A stretch of 64,000 bases of DNA, taken from positions 82,501 through 146,500 of the forward strand of contig OX638133.1 in NCBI GenBank assembly GCA_951804985.1, given 5' to 3'. Positions 1 to 13,014 of this stretch are shown here, piece by piece. The notes under the pieces are model-generated. The model worked only from the letters and a program-made list of their open reading frames with translations, was not told where the DNA came from and did no database searches. The DNA comes from Dryomyza anilis (lineage: Eukaryota; Arthropoda; Insecta; Diptera; Dryomyzidae). Position 1 is the first letter of the stretch, and every line of letters begins with the position of its first letter. Made by a program: the position numbers and the translations under genes.

Positions 1-1539
1 ATAAAAATATGAATTATATTTTAAGACAAAAAAATAAAATGGATGGATGGTGATATTAACGAGACCATTCAAGGCCATAATAAAAGAACATATCGTATAA
101 ACGCATAAAAACAAGAATTTTCGTTTTTTTTTCAAATATCCTTAAAACAAATATCCTAAAACATTGTTTGTAGAATGACAAAATCTATAGGAATATATAA
201 CTTCTATTTCAGATTTCGATAAGTTTTGCATACGTAATAAATAAAATAAAATTTGTAAACAAACGTTTTTGAATTCGATATCAGAGTACAAACAATTATT
301 TTTTAAATGAATTCAATCCGTTTGCTTTTATTTGAACGATTTCAATTTGTTTGGAAAATAATTATTTGTATTGTGACACGAATTTAGAACCGTTTGTTAA
401 CAAATTTTATATGAAATTCGATTGGAATTCGATCGAAAGCTGGAACAGCCGTATATAGCCGTATATTGTTTTTTTTTTTTTAATATTCTGTCCCAAATTG
501 TGAGGAACCCAGAGCTGATAGAGCAAAACGGCCATCAGATTCGAGATCAGCGACCCCATGTTACCCTAAAATTGTTATCAAATTAGAAGATGGTATTTTT
601 TGTTGCACTGTGTTATTATTTAAAATATTTTAGAAACAATCCTGAACTTCTATGTTCGCTGCCCCACTGTGCAATAGTCGGTGCCAATGTATGGAATTAG
701 AAGCTGCAGCAGAGTAGCAACAAAATCCACACAACATGCGGTTGCATTGTGGTTGTCTGAGTAGCTGTTGGCTGTATGTTGCCACAATTCTTCTTCCTCC
801 ACTCCCCTAGCTTACTAAACAGCCATCGACCTTCCTGATCAGCCAGCGGCAACCACTAATGTGTGCAACGGACACAAACTGGTTCGCGTCTGCGTCTGGT
901 CTGACGAAGCACGAGGTTGGTTTGCTGCCTTTCTTCTGTTCGCATTCGTTTCTTGTTGTTGTTGCCTTTGTTTAGTGTTGTTTTATTATTTGTTTTAATT
1001 TTGCGGTTTCTGCTTTTTTGTTTTAGAAGAAATTCACGTTTTTGCGAGCATGTTTAGAGTTAATTGAGGAAAGCAATAACTGGCATGTTTTTTTGGGGGC
1101 TATAAATGAGTGTTTCGCCGTCAGAGTTGCCAGACATGCTTCACAATTATAAAATGGGTGATAGTATGAATGGGTAATTATATTTGGAAATATCAGTAAC
1201 AAGAAAAATTGTAATAAATGGAACCAAATTGTAAATTTATATAATATTATTATATTTAATGACATATATTATTGACCGTTAACCGTATATTGAACCAAAA
1301 TTCTGTATTCACAAATCTAAAATAGTATCCAGAAATTAATGAAATTGTTAATTTTCTGATAAAATGAAATCATAAAACATTTATTAACTATTTATGTTTG
1401 TAATACAATTAGAAATACTGATTTATAACGATTCAATCCGTTCATTTTGGTTAACGTATTCAAAAAATTCAATAATAAATTTGTCTATATAACTTAAATT
1501 TTAACACATTTTTAAAAATTTTACAATTACCTAGCAGGA

Positions 1540-1860
1540 AATGACATCATTGACGACAAGCCATCAATGATGAATCGAGGACATTGAAAATTTTGTCATT
1601 TGACATATTGTCCACAACAATTTCATAAAGGACATTGCATTCAAGATGTCATACACCATATGGCATATATCAATGACTTTGTGAAAATCCGTCATTGATG
1701 AAATAATATTGATGACGTCACTGGTGAAATTTGTATGAAAATGTCATCAATGCTTTGTAGGACGAAAATTCTATCAGAATTCGATGTTTCTGACCTGATA
1801 TAGGGGAATCATTTAGGAATCATTGGTGACATTGGGGTTATGCTCGCCGGTGTCCAGGGT
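1540..1860. repeat. Degenerate TGACATCA/CATTGATGA word cluster
   Basis: Words such as ATGACATCATTGA, CATCAATGATGA, GTCATTGATGA, TTGATGACGTCA and GTCATCAATG recur in both orientations over about 300 bp. The pattern suggests an old foldback-type miniature transposon or a degenerate short repeat. I could not find clean ends or a target duplication. Confidence 0.4.
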
Positions 1861-2231
1861 ACAGGAAATTTATATTTACAGGGGAGAAAATATTTATTAT
1901 TTTATGCTGTTTAAAATTCAATGTTACTTTAATTTGAGAATTTAAAGTCCTCCAAATATTTATTATTATTATTTGGGAATTTAGACTCCTCCAAATATAT
2001 ACATATTTATTCTTATTATTTATTCAAATTAGTTTGTGCTTCAGTTTATTTTCGGCGTATACACTGCCGCTGCGTCCACGTCTCGTTTATCGATCATATG
2101 TGTCGGTAATATTTTGGCGCTAGTTCTCGCGCTATCTCTTCCCCACGTGCATTTGATGTTGCCTTTTGTGGCGCAAGAGATCGATATTCTCGCGTTTTTG
2201 TATTGCCGTATGGTTGTTGTAGATATTGTTG

Positions 2232-2425
2232 CACTCAGCATAGATCAGTGCGAGTGGTTGCTGTTGTTGTATCACTGAGCATCAGTTAGTGCGTGTGGTT
2301 GTTGTTGCAGCACTGAGCATCGGTCATTGTGTGTGGTTGTTGTGAGAGCACTGAGCATCGGTCAGTGCGTGTGGTTGCTGTTGTTGTCGCAATGGGCATA
2401 GGCCAGTGCGTGTGTTTGTTGTTTT
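2232..2425 (+). repeat. Minisatellite, ~38-41 bp period, about five copies
   Basis: Units begin CACTSAGCAT with starts at 2232, 2273, 2311, 2349 and 2390 (periods 41, 38, 38, 41). Each reads roughly CACTGAGCATCGGTCAGTGC followed by GTGTGGTTGTTGTTG. Units differ by a few substitutions and small indels. Confidence 0.8.
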
Positions 2426-3143
2426 TCCTCTTTAACACAGCATTGTTGTTGCCGTGTTATTTTGTATGCTTTGGTCAGCCACTGTGTGGACGCTGTTACA
2501 TCGGCATCAAATATTTTAATATTGAACATTTGCATATAGCAATAAAACATTTTGTGGGACCAAATTTGACTTCAAATTTGCGTCCTCACAACATTTCCTG
2601 CTGGATACATGAAACGTACAAATGTATTGCGTAGATTGAATTAGAAATTGGATGATGACAGCGGTGGTGTTTGCTTCACTTTACTCACTGTCAGCTGCAG
2701 TTATGCATATATCTTAATATTTAATTCCGCATTACGTTGCTTCCCAGCTTATTTCGTTGTCACCGTCGTACAGTGTTCCAGAATTCAAATTTAGGCTGTC
2801 AACATTATTTTAGTTTTATGTTTAATTGATTTTGGAATGCCGAGTTTGATCTCACACTTGGTTTTTAAATTCTATTAGTGGAAGTTAAAAATCACGGATT
2901 ACGAAATATAAGTTATTTCATATTTTTTTATTATTGATATTTTGATAAATTTGAGTTCTAGGTCAGTGCGTTGGCTGCTGCAGACTCGTAGTATTCTTAT
3001 GATTAGTTTGAAAGAAAGAAATGTATATCTAAAATTGATTGTAGCCTTTATTTGGGAGCTAATAACATGATTTCCGAGAAGGCTGCCACAATACCAACTA
3101 TTGTTATTATATACACATTAAATTTACTATTTGAATATTGCAG

Positions 3144-6100
3144 GAGCATCATCTGCAACGTGCGATATGCACGGGTCTCATTATTCCCACGCCCGAGGTC
3201 TACTCCACGGACCAGGAATTCTACGACAAGGGCTACCCGCCAAATTACAAAATGCCCCGCCAGATGATACACATGCAGCGTAAGTTATACCTTCGCAGTA
3301 TATTTATTTCATAATTTAACTGTGTCCTTTTTAGCGCTCGGTCTGGAGCAGGATATTCCCGACTACGACATGGACAGTGCCGATGAGCTCTGGGTGAATC
3401 AACAGAGCCGGCGGCTGGATATGACGCCGCTGAAGTTCGAGCAAATGATGGATCGCCTGGAGAAGAGCTCCGGCCAGACGGTAGTCACGCTAAACGAGGC
3501 CAAAGCTCTGCTTAAGCAGGATGACGAGATCAGCATAGCGGTCTACGACTACTGGCTGAATAAGCGCTTGAAAATGGTAGGCAATGCGTTTCATCGTCTG
3601 CGAAATCATGCTAATTGTTACGTTTTTATCCTACATCCGGTCGAACAACAGCAACATCCTCTCATACTCAGCGTCCGCACAGAGAATCGTCCCGGCACTT
3701 CGTCGAACAACCCTTATTTAGCATTTCGTCGACGCACCGAAAAGATGCAGACGCGAAAGAATCGCAAAAACGATGAGACGTCCTACGAGAAGATGTTGAA
3801 ACTGAGGTGCGGCATTCAGCATCGGTTGCAAAAGGGACAAATATTAATTCCATTGTTTTCGTTCCTATTATAGGCGTGATTTGCAACGAGCCACCACTGT
3901 TCTGGAGATGGTCAAACGCCGAGAGAAGACCAAAAGCGAACATGTGCATTTATCCATCGAAATCTTTGAGAAGCGAGTGCAGCTGCGTGACTTTAACGGC
4001 GCTGTGCTGTCCGAGCTAAGTGCAACTCTAAAGAATTCGAGGTACGTACGATGGCCGACGCAACTGCAGCTAACAAAGTTTATAAAAAAATATATATTCG
4101 TCTCTTACAGACCCGCGTTTGCTCCTCTGTACACTAACCAATACTCACATCATTCGTCATCGGCGGCAACAACGCCAACTGGAGGGGCAGCGGCGACGGC
4201 GGGAGTTGGCGGCGTCTTGGCGCCAGGCCTTTTGGCCGCCGCTGGTCCCAACAACACTGCTGCAAGTGGTGGACATTTGTATTCGTCGACGTCACAGTAC
4301 CTGAATTCGTCGAGTCTAGCAATTGGTGAGTGCCGAACGATACATATTCGCATATTTCATTATTATATTGCATATTGCACTATCGGGACTAAATATTCTC
4401 ACAAATAATATTCTCGCGAACTAAAATTGTATACTGGAATATGATGTACTTTCCTTTGTCCAATTCCGCCCACATTTGGCTAACACTTAAACAACCACAA
4501 TATACATTACTGGGAATTTTGTGGCTATCTCAAGTACACAGAAATTTTAAATTAAAAGTTCCGTTTTGTCGCGTCCAATTTTAAATGCATCAACACATGT
4601 TGTATACAAACCAATTGTTTCAATTAAAAAAAGTATTTGGTTAGTTTTATGCAATATCCAATTTAAAAACTAAAGTAAAATAAATCATTAAATAAATATA
4701 AAGCAAAGATACATAATAAATAAATAGATAAATAAATAAATTAATAAAAAAAAAATACCAAATCTAACTATTCATCTTCCTCCATCCTTAAGATGCAATC
4801 AACGCTAGCAGCAGCGGAAGTCGCAAGGAGAAAAGACAATACAAAAAGAGAAAACATAAATTGCCGCGGGACAAACAACATCAACAGCAGCAGCAACAAC
4901 AACAGTATTTGGCTACCGGCGGTGTGGCACCGCCCACTGCAACCGCTGCAGCTGCCGCTGCAACTGCAGCCGCAGCTGCTACCACACTCGGCAGCGGTGC
5001 GCATGTGCACTCTCATCTGCAGCATTTGCATCCGCAGAGCTCATCACCCGCCGCTATAGAATCCAATCTCGACTCCGAGGAAGAAGACTACGCTAACAGC
5101 ACGAGACAGCAGACGGGAGGCTCGGACGGCGAGGAGGAGGCGCCGTTTGCATTTAGGCGGCGGCAATATTGTGACTACTTGCGGGTGAGTTTTTTTGCAT
5201 GGCACTGGTATTGCGAACTTCTAAACTAACTAAATCTTTATTTTGCAGCCGTCAACGACGGATGGTACGTGGCCCTGGGAGACGCTCGATGAAAACGACG
5301 GCTTCTCTGGCGATGCCAAATACCGCTTCACGCTGACGTCCATAAGGCATCCGCGGTACGCAGCGACCTCTTACTAAAATAAAATGAATGGTTTTAATGC
5401 TTTGTTTTTTGTTTATTCTCGCTCTGTCCACAGACCGCGCTGCATTGGCTTTGCGCGGCGTCGCCTTGGTCGCGGCGGACGCGTGATACTCGACCGTGCG
5501 GCCACCAACCTCGACGACTTCTGGTCGCAGTTGGACTACACGATACTCGAGAGCAAACCACCGCTCAACGGAAGCGGGTCGGTCAAGAGAGCATCGCCGC
5601 TCGACGCCAAAGCTGCTGTCAAAAAACCCGCCTCGCCACCCACTGTTGTGGATCTGCCAAGCATATTTGGGCTGACGCCAGTTGCCGTTCCGCCTTCCAC
5701 GGCCGTCACAACGATTAAAGTGGAGCCGGATGAATGCAAAGAACTGACGGATGCGCTGCTATCCAAGGTAGCAGACGAAAATGTTGCTCACTCTGTCGAC
5801 GACGATGGCGGCTTCGATGACTGCTATGCGGATGTAGACGACTACGACGACGACGAGAATGTATCTCGCGACAGCTGCTACATCTCAGCGCTGACGTTGG
5901 AGCGTATGCAGCGTCGACGTCTGCGTCGCCGACGTCTGAAGCAGAGCTGCGAGTTATTTCAAGCTAAGACGTCAGCTTCGCCACTCAGTGAAATGGCGAC
6001 ACTGAAGCGGCGCAAATTGGATGAAGCATTGGAGGCGGCGAACAACGTCCGACGCAAGACAACGCTCTTGTTGCTGCAGCAACGCATTCAGCGGTTGGCG

Positions 6101-9100
6101 CACGAAGACAAAAGTATTAACAACTTTTTGCTGAGCGAGCAAGTGAAGCGCGAAAAGCTGAACGGGGACGATCTGTCAACGTCTAAGGAGGCGACGCTGG
6201 ACGGCGAGTTCGTTGCAGAGCCGTCACACAGTCGGACGGCTGCCAATAATATTTTAAACAACAACCATAGTAGTAGAAATAATTTAATAAATAATAATAA
6301 TAATGTTAATGTTAGCGATAAATCGATAAATGTGATAAAGTGCGAGGTGTTGACGGATGAAGAGCTGATGCTGATTAAGCAGGAGACGCTGGATGCGACG
6401 GAGGCGGATGTGGAGGCGGACGATTCCAACGAACCGCTGATAAGCATGCAGAAGGCGGCCTGTGCGGCGAACGTTGAAATGCTCGACGACGAAGACAACG
6501 TCAACTTGGCGCGTCTGAGCAGTCTCATAAACGCCAATCGTCAGACGGTGAAGAAGGAGCCGCTGGACTTGTTCTCGTCAATGTCGCAGCAGTTGCCCGA
6601 CGGCAGGCAGCAGTCAGCGCGGCAGCCGGATGAAGTGCCGTCACTGAATCAGATGCCGGACGTTATACGTGCGCAGCACATGCGCAACAGACAACGCCAG
6701 CGAACAACAGAAGACGAGAGCGCTCACAACGAGCGCCTGCAACTGACAGAGGAGCTGCCTATGGTGGCGCCTAGCGATTTCTTGGCCGGTATGTCGCCCA
6801 GCTCCAGTCAGCGTCTGGACGTCTGCAATGAGCTGTTGTCGGAGATACGGCGAGACTGGCTTCACTTTCGCCCAAAGACACCGTCCGACGACGAAAACGA
6901 GCGCGACTGCTGGGGCAAGCTGCCGGCACTCATGGACTATGCGCAGGCAGCTGTGGACTGGTCGGAGCAGACGCCGATCGCCGTGGAACTACAGCGTTTG
7001 CGGCGGATTGAGTCTCAGCAGAAGCACAAAAGCGACGCCACGCTCAACAATTTGTGGGATGCGAACAACGACGATGCGCTCTTTGTGACAACAAACTTCA
7101 CGTACGCCGAACTGGAGCCGGACGCGCAGCTGCTGCAGCACGTCTACGATCCGGAGGCTACACGTGGTAGTAGCAAGTCGCCCGAGGCAGATGTCGTACC
7201 GGCCGCAACCACCGGCAGCAACTCAAACTCTTCGGGTATCGATTTCAATTTGAGCGGCGACTCACTGAACGACATCAATCTGCTCGGTGATGGCGACGAG
7301 AACGATGCCGAGAACATGTTGGATAACATACTGCAGGAGTGTCAGATCGACGACCTTAAGACGCTCAATCAAACAACGAACTTCTGGAACGGTATTCTAG
7401 ATGGCGCGGTCGATGGCGACGCGGTCGATGAAGCAGTGGGAGGCGACGCGGATGCCGTCGCTGGACTCTTGGATTGCATGGAGGACAAGAAGCCGGTGAA
7501 GGACAAAACTCGCACATGCGTCAGCAAAGCGACTAAGTGTGGCAAGCGCATGACTAACGCGACGTTGGGCAGTTCTAGCTTCGCTAATAGCAGCAGTGTT
7601 AACGGGCTCCGCGACGTGCGATTCTTCCAAAAGCAAAGTGTGCAATCGGAGCTGTTGGGGGAAGACAACATCAAGGTGGAAGCAGTTCAGCCGAGTCTTG
7701 AATCGACGGCGGCAGTTCTGGCTAATAAATCGCACGAAGTGGCTGCAGCCGCAGCTGCAGCAGCAGCAGCTGCGTTGCACGCAAACACGTTGCTTTCGCC
7801 GCTCGTCAACAACGTCAGCAGCCAGTCGAGCGCAAATATGCCAACTATTGTCACTGCTGCGCCGCAGCATCAGCTCTTGCAGCAACAATCACAGCAGCCG
7901 CACCAGCAGCAAATGCTACAACATGAAATGACGTCGAATCTCGCTGCCGTGGGCGACATAATAACCGTCGGCGGTGCGTCCATTGCACATCAACCGAGCC
8001 AACAAATTGTGCAAATTCAACAGCCACAGCGCAAAGTTGCTCTGCAGATGCAACAACTTCAGCAACAACAGCAGCAGCAACAATTGGTGCAACAGCGTCA
8101 GCAACATCACCAGCAACAGTTGTTGTTACGCGATCTCGTTTCAGCGCCACTTATTACACAATATATTCCCACATCTGCAGCCGCGCCCATCATGCGCCAG
8201 CAACCCACTTTGACGCCCATCGGGTCGACGTCTGGCGGCAACCATATGATTTACACAACAACATCTGCGGATGGCGTGACCAGCGCGCAAAAGATTTACA
8301 TTCAAAAAGCGCCGCCCAGTGCCGTCTCAGCGAAAGCTAATCACATGCAGCAGCAACAGTTGACCATTGGCAGCAACTCACATGTTTCTGGTGGTCTCAG
8401 CAACAACGCCGCAGTCATTACGCTGTCGAACGTTAAGCTGGAGAACGACGCACAGTCGACGCCGGGCGTCGCTAACATCATGACCATTGACAGCGGCGGC
8501 GTTAATAGTGGCGTCGTAAACAGTGCAACGTCGTCGCAAAATGTCAATATAATCAGCACGGCGAGCGGCCAACAGCTGGCTGTGCACAGCATCGGCGGTG
8601 TGCAACATATTTCGGCGGGCAGCGTTACTGCTTCCCAGATATCCACCAACTCCTCCGCGCCTATGATTGTGACGACGACTGCACGCAATTCACAGCACCT
8701 GCAACAGCAACAGTTGCTGCATCAACAACAGCAACAACAACAGCCGCAACAACAGCAGCATCAAACGCAGCAGATTGTGTGGCGACAGATAGGCGCGTCC
8801 AATGTGGCTGGTGCCTCGAATGTGGTGACGACTTCGTCCGATGCGGCAGCGGCCGCTGCCATGGCAGCAGGCAATAAAATCGTTTGCTTGAGTCGACCAG
8901 GACAGAAGCGTCAGCTTAATGGCCCTGAGGGCACCGGTAAGTACTCTTCAGAACGATTGAAACGTTCTTTAAAAATTTCGTTCGTAAGTTTTATTTATTC
9001 TACTTTCGTTTAGAACGTTTATTTCTAAAGTTTTTATGTACGTTTCGATAAGTACCCATATAATATAGAGACCAAAAATTGAAGAATTCTTAAATTTCTG

Positions 9101-12100
9101 ATATCATAAAAAAATGGTTTAGGAACTTTAATTACAAAGTGCGTGTTTAACAGTTTTTAATAAACAAAATTATTTTTTATTTAAGTCATCTTTCTCCGAT
9201 ATGTTCCGATTTCACTACGAAAAATTTCATATGAAATGAATTCGTTATATCATCCAGGAGTCATAGCAACAATCAAAATATTTTCGGCCTAATATGCGAA
9301 AAGAAATAAATGATTGGACATCATCTTGCATTAATTGTCAAAAATCCAAAATTAATATTTACAAAGACACCTATCTAAAAAATTTAAAATCCGTCAGGTC
9401 ATTTTGAGAACATCAATATGGATCTGGTGGGAAAACTACCGATATCGCATGGTCATCGCTATATTTCAACAACCTTTGTACAAATTTATGTTCCACGTTG
9501 TGTCATTCCCCTCAAAATTACTGTACACTGTACATACTCATAATAACTGTCAGTAAAGTGCAATAAAAACAAAGAAATCCATAAAATGTTGGCAATTTTG
9601 TTTGTAAATTTTGTTTCATTATCGCTCATTTACTACAAGAGTTTCATTAATCAAAAACCGCGTTATTTGAGTAATTGATGCAGAATTATCCGTTATATCA
9701 TGTCTCATTTTCTTTATATCTTGTATACTCACTAGGGCGGAGAATATTTGTACCGAAAATCCCGAAATGAAATCCCGGGATTGCCAATCAAAATAACGTG
9801 TAGAAAATATCAAAACTATTAAATTTTAAATTTGCAGTCGTTAGCATATTTAATTTATTTTCAATAGACTTGATGACAAATGTTTGATTTCATGTAAGGA
9901 TACCGCTGCTAGTATTTTTCACAAAACTATATGTATAATAGTGCAGATCGAAATCAAACTCATATTTTAATATGAAAGTGTAATACGGCCTAAAAGTTAC
10001 ATAATGCTGTGAGAGAATACAACAAAAAATTTGATAAAAAAAATGTCCTGTGCTTAAGCATTGCAAATAAATTTAAAAACAAATTCATATTTGTGATTTT
10101 TTTCCATCTAAATAAAATTGTTTTGTATCGGAATAGGCTCAAAAAATAGAGTTTGAATATACTAATCCTACTGAATAATATTCCGATTTTAGCAAATAAA
10201 ATTACGTTTTTTTTTTGGTGTTTTAAACTTCCCAATTTATAAAATTTTAGGAGAACATTAATAGATTTAAACTCTAATTTTTGGAACCTATTCTGATACA
10301 AAATACATTTTTATTACCCTAAACATAAAATTATTTTTTAAAGTTATTTTTTACCTTCAGTTGCAATGCCCGAACGGCAATAAAACATAAACAATATTAT
10401 GTAATCAGTAAAAATTTAATTATTGGCAGACTTTAGAATTTCTTTACTATACGTTGCAGAAATTGATCGTGTACATATTTGGATTCAGAACTACAAAGAA
10501 TGTATAAACACAATAATATTTGTGACAGGTTTAACTTGAGAAAATGTAAAATTTTTGTTCTATTTAAACTTCAAAGACGATGCGCGAACATAAGACAATA
10601 ATAGATTCAATCACGTGACAGGTTTAACTTGAGAAAATGTAAAATGTTTGTTCTATTTAAACTTCAAAGACGATGCGCGAACATAAGACAATAATAGATT
10701 CAATCACTAATTTTGAAGCCTACCCCGATCCAAAACAGCTTTATTTAGATGATAAAATATTGATTTAAAGTGTTTTTAACTTCATCTGCAATACTCAAGC
10801 ACAGGAAATTATTTACCGATTCAAATTTTTTTGTGATAAACTCTAGCAGCACTATGTTAATTAAGATCTTTTACGACTATGGGAAAAATATGCCGATCGG
10901 ACTTAATTTGTAAAATTTACTTATTTGGTACCTGTATTTAATACAAATTTTAATCATTCGGGACATAATCCGGGATATATCCCGGGATCCCGGGATTATT
11001 TTTCTAATCCCGAAAGTCCCGGGATTTCCAAAATGCTTCGGGATTGGAACCCCTAATACTCACCGCTTGAGAAGAGAATATTCCATTACCAATCACCTTC
11101 CATTAATTTATGTATCAATCATATGACTTGAAATATGATTGTGTATTTTTGGGATTGAATCTTTTAGCATTAAGAAGTGATTGCAAGAGTTTAGAAATTC
11201 AATCTTAGGACACCTAATTGAAATTGCATACACATTCATGTGATTCGACCCAATTGAATAAACATTATGTTTCACGCAGTCCTATGAATGGAAAAAATTA
11301 TTGAAACTTTTGACGATTCATCTACAAATGATTTCAACGAGGATGTTTCCAAAAGATTTTAACAAGTGAATGAAATAAACTGAATTTTATATATGATGTG
11401 GAAGTTGGTGCTGAAGAGAACCCCTATTAAATATATCGCACGTTGTTGAATTCAGTCCAGCAACTCCGGAATACCCTCGTAAGAATTGCATTTCAATTTC
11501 ATAAATCTCGTGAAAAATGAAAAACTAAAAGTAATGTCTGTTTTAATAACAATTTGATATCTGACTAAATCTAATTCAAATGAAATATGTCGTAGGCAAT
11601 AAAACCATCCAACTATATTCATTTTAAACCCATGTACTACGATTATCACATTATGTTTTCCAATGTAGTTTTTTGATTGTTAATAAACATTATTCTCGTC
11701 TTCCACACAGACATCAACAAATTGCTGCTCAATCGCAAGTTCTCACAGCGAAAAATCATTTCTCAACAATCACAGCCAAACCAGATACAAATCACCAAAC
11801 AACATCTCCATCAGTTGCAGCAACAACAGCAGCAGCAACAAATGCAAGATGACGATTTAAACAATCCAACAACTCTCCATGATGGACAACAGCAGCTCCA
11901 AAAAGTTCAGATGCAGAGTGGACAAGTGATAAAGATGTCGCCATTTCCGCTGCTAGTGTCCGAGCTGAACATGTCGCAGCAGCAACAACTGCAGCAGAAG
12001 CAAAACACGGCCACCATTGCCTCCAATCACAATTACAGTCTGCAGCCGACGGCCATAATTACATCGCAAGCGAATCAACAGTCGGGCGGCCCAAACAAGA

Positions 12101-13014
12101 TCATACTCACCAGCACCAGCAGTAGTGGCGGCGCAGGCGGCACCACCAACTTTACCATTGCCACAAGCGGTGAAATGCAGCAGCAGCAACTTCAGCAGCA
12201 AAACACACAGAAGATACATTACAAGAACCTGGCGAACGCCAACCTGAAGGTGAATTTTGTATCCAGTGCCAGCGGAATGCAGCAGGGCAACATAGTGGTG
12301 GACGGCAAAAGCGCTTCTGCCGCCCAACAGCAGCAGCAACGGACCGTGGTGCTCAACAAGGCCGCGCCAAATAGCATGCAACAGCAACAGCTGCTACAGC
12401 AGCAGCCAAAGCTTGGACGCGAAAACATTCTAAACATTATAGGGGGCTCAGCTGGCAGCGGTGCAGTGACAGTCGATGCATCCGGCGTAAATGTCTCTTC
12501 AGCGGACAACAGTGGTGGTGGTGGCAGCGGCAGCAAACGCGTGCTTTACACTAGTCTGTTGAATGTGAAGAAGAACAACGCCGGCCAGATGCAGATGCAA
12601 CTGGCGCCTGGTGGTGTGACGCATGCGGTGCTGCGCGGGCGCATCGGTAACAATCAGACAATATTCGCCAATATGCGCTCGGTGCCACTGGCGACGACGG
12701 CAGCCAATACGGCACAAGTAGCGATGACGCAACAGCAGCAGCAACAACAACAAGGCAGTGGCAGCAACCATGCTGGCAACAACTTGGTGAACAATGCGTC
12801 CGTGAGTACAACGACGACACTGGAGTCGGCAACGCTACACAACGAGGTGAAAAGCATCGAACACGTGGTGAACAACAACAACGGCGGCATGGGCACAGCG
12901 CACAGCAACAACACAAACAACAACGGCGGCAGTAACAGTCTCGGCCACAATGCAGCTTCCGCGCTGTCCTTGAACAGCAACAATGCAACAGCATCCGCGA
13001 CAATCAACAGGTGA
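3144..13014 (+). CDS. E(Pc): Enhancer of Polycomb, nine exons, 5'-partial
   Basis: E(Pc)/EPC proteins are scaffold subunits of the Tip60/NuA4 histone acetyltransferase complex and act in chromatin. Exons, from GT-AG sites and protein similarity: 3144-3279, 3335-3576, 3652-3806, 3874-4041, 4111-4325, 4793-5184, 5249-5355, 5434-8936, 11711-13014. They sum to 6222 bp in one frame (2073 codons plus TGA at 13012-13014). The EPL1 domain fills the first five exons: it opens with EHHLQRAI, then YDMDSADELWVN, LKFEQMMDRLEKSSGQ and AFRRRTEKMQTRKNRKNDE. APFAFRRR, GTWPWETLDEND and RCIGFARRRLGRGGRV follow in exons 6-8. LHFRPKTPSDD, the conserved EPC C-terminal motif, is near 6862. The remainder is Gln/Ala/Ser/Asn-rich with polyglutamine runs. 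The N-terminal exon, about 55 residues in relatives, lies left of the window. Introns 3577-3651 and 4042-4110 are multiples of three and free of stops. Failure to splice at 8937 would end translation at 9013 with a 25-residue tail. Confidence 0.93.
9236..9490 (+). pseudogene. Decayed Ty3/gypsy-type integrase fragment
   Basis: A translated stretch near 9255 resembles the HPG part of the integrase zinc-binding module. CINCQKSK is read near 9331-9354, the second half of that HHCC module. DLVGKLP near 9421-9441 corresponds to the start of the catalytic core, which usually reads DLVGPLP. The pieces lie in different frames with stops between them, and nothing of gag, protease or reverse transcriptase was found beside them. 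It is an old fragment of a retrotransposon inside the E(Pc) intron, with no coding capacity. Confidence 0.7.
9733..11055. mobile_element. Non-autonomous hAT-type element with 8-bp target duplication
   Basis: The 1323 bp element begins TAGGGCGGAG and ends GGAACCCCTA. It is flanked by identical 8-bp copies of ATACTCAC at 9725-9732 and 11056-11063, the target-site length typical of hAT elements. Both ends carry AATCCCGGGA/TCCCGAAA words in opposite orientation, giving imperfect terminal inverted repeats. There is no transposase frame. Much of its interior recurs in diverged form at about 39590-40015. Confidence 0.8.
10522..10707. repeat. 93-bp tandem duplication inside the hAT element
   Basis: The segment from GTGACAGGTTTAACTTGAG to AGATTCAATCAC occurs twice in a row, starting at 10522 and 10615. 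The copies differ mainly by one base (AAAATTTTTG against AAAATGTTTG), so the duplication is recent relative to the element. Confidence 0.9.

Larger units (their letters stand above)
1..3143 (+). other. E(Pc): E(Pc) upstream intron (3' part)
   Basis: This stretch lies before the first recognisable E(Pc) exon, whose acceptor (TTGCAG) ends at 3143. The conserved N-terminus of the family is not found here, so its exon must lie left of the window and this is inferred to be intron. Most of it is AT-rich. It holds a less AT-rich block at about 640-980, a block of repeated ATGACATCA/CATTGATGA words at 1540-1860 and a minisatellite at 2232-2425. The short open frames around 2036-2634 follow the minisatellite and show no family resemblance. 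Confidence 0.6.
8937..11710 (+). other. E(Pc): E(Pc) intron 8, transposon-filled
   Basis: This 2774 bp intron has a GTAAGT donor at 8937 and an ACACAG acceptor ending at 11710; splicing joins a phase-1 codon to give Gly-Thr-Asp. It is the only large intron between coding exons in the window. It contains a Ty3/gypsy integrase relic and a complete hAT-type element, both annotated separately. The flanks (8937-9235 and 11064-11710) are AT-rich with no recognised feature. Confidence 0.85.

Noticed and set aside
5536..8688. Many - strand and alternative-frame ORFs inside the E(Pc) exons
   Set aside because: They are shadows of the GC-richer, repetitive coding strand; the + frame has the conserved EPC motifs.
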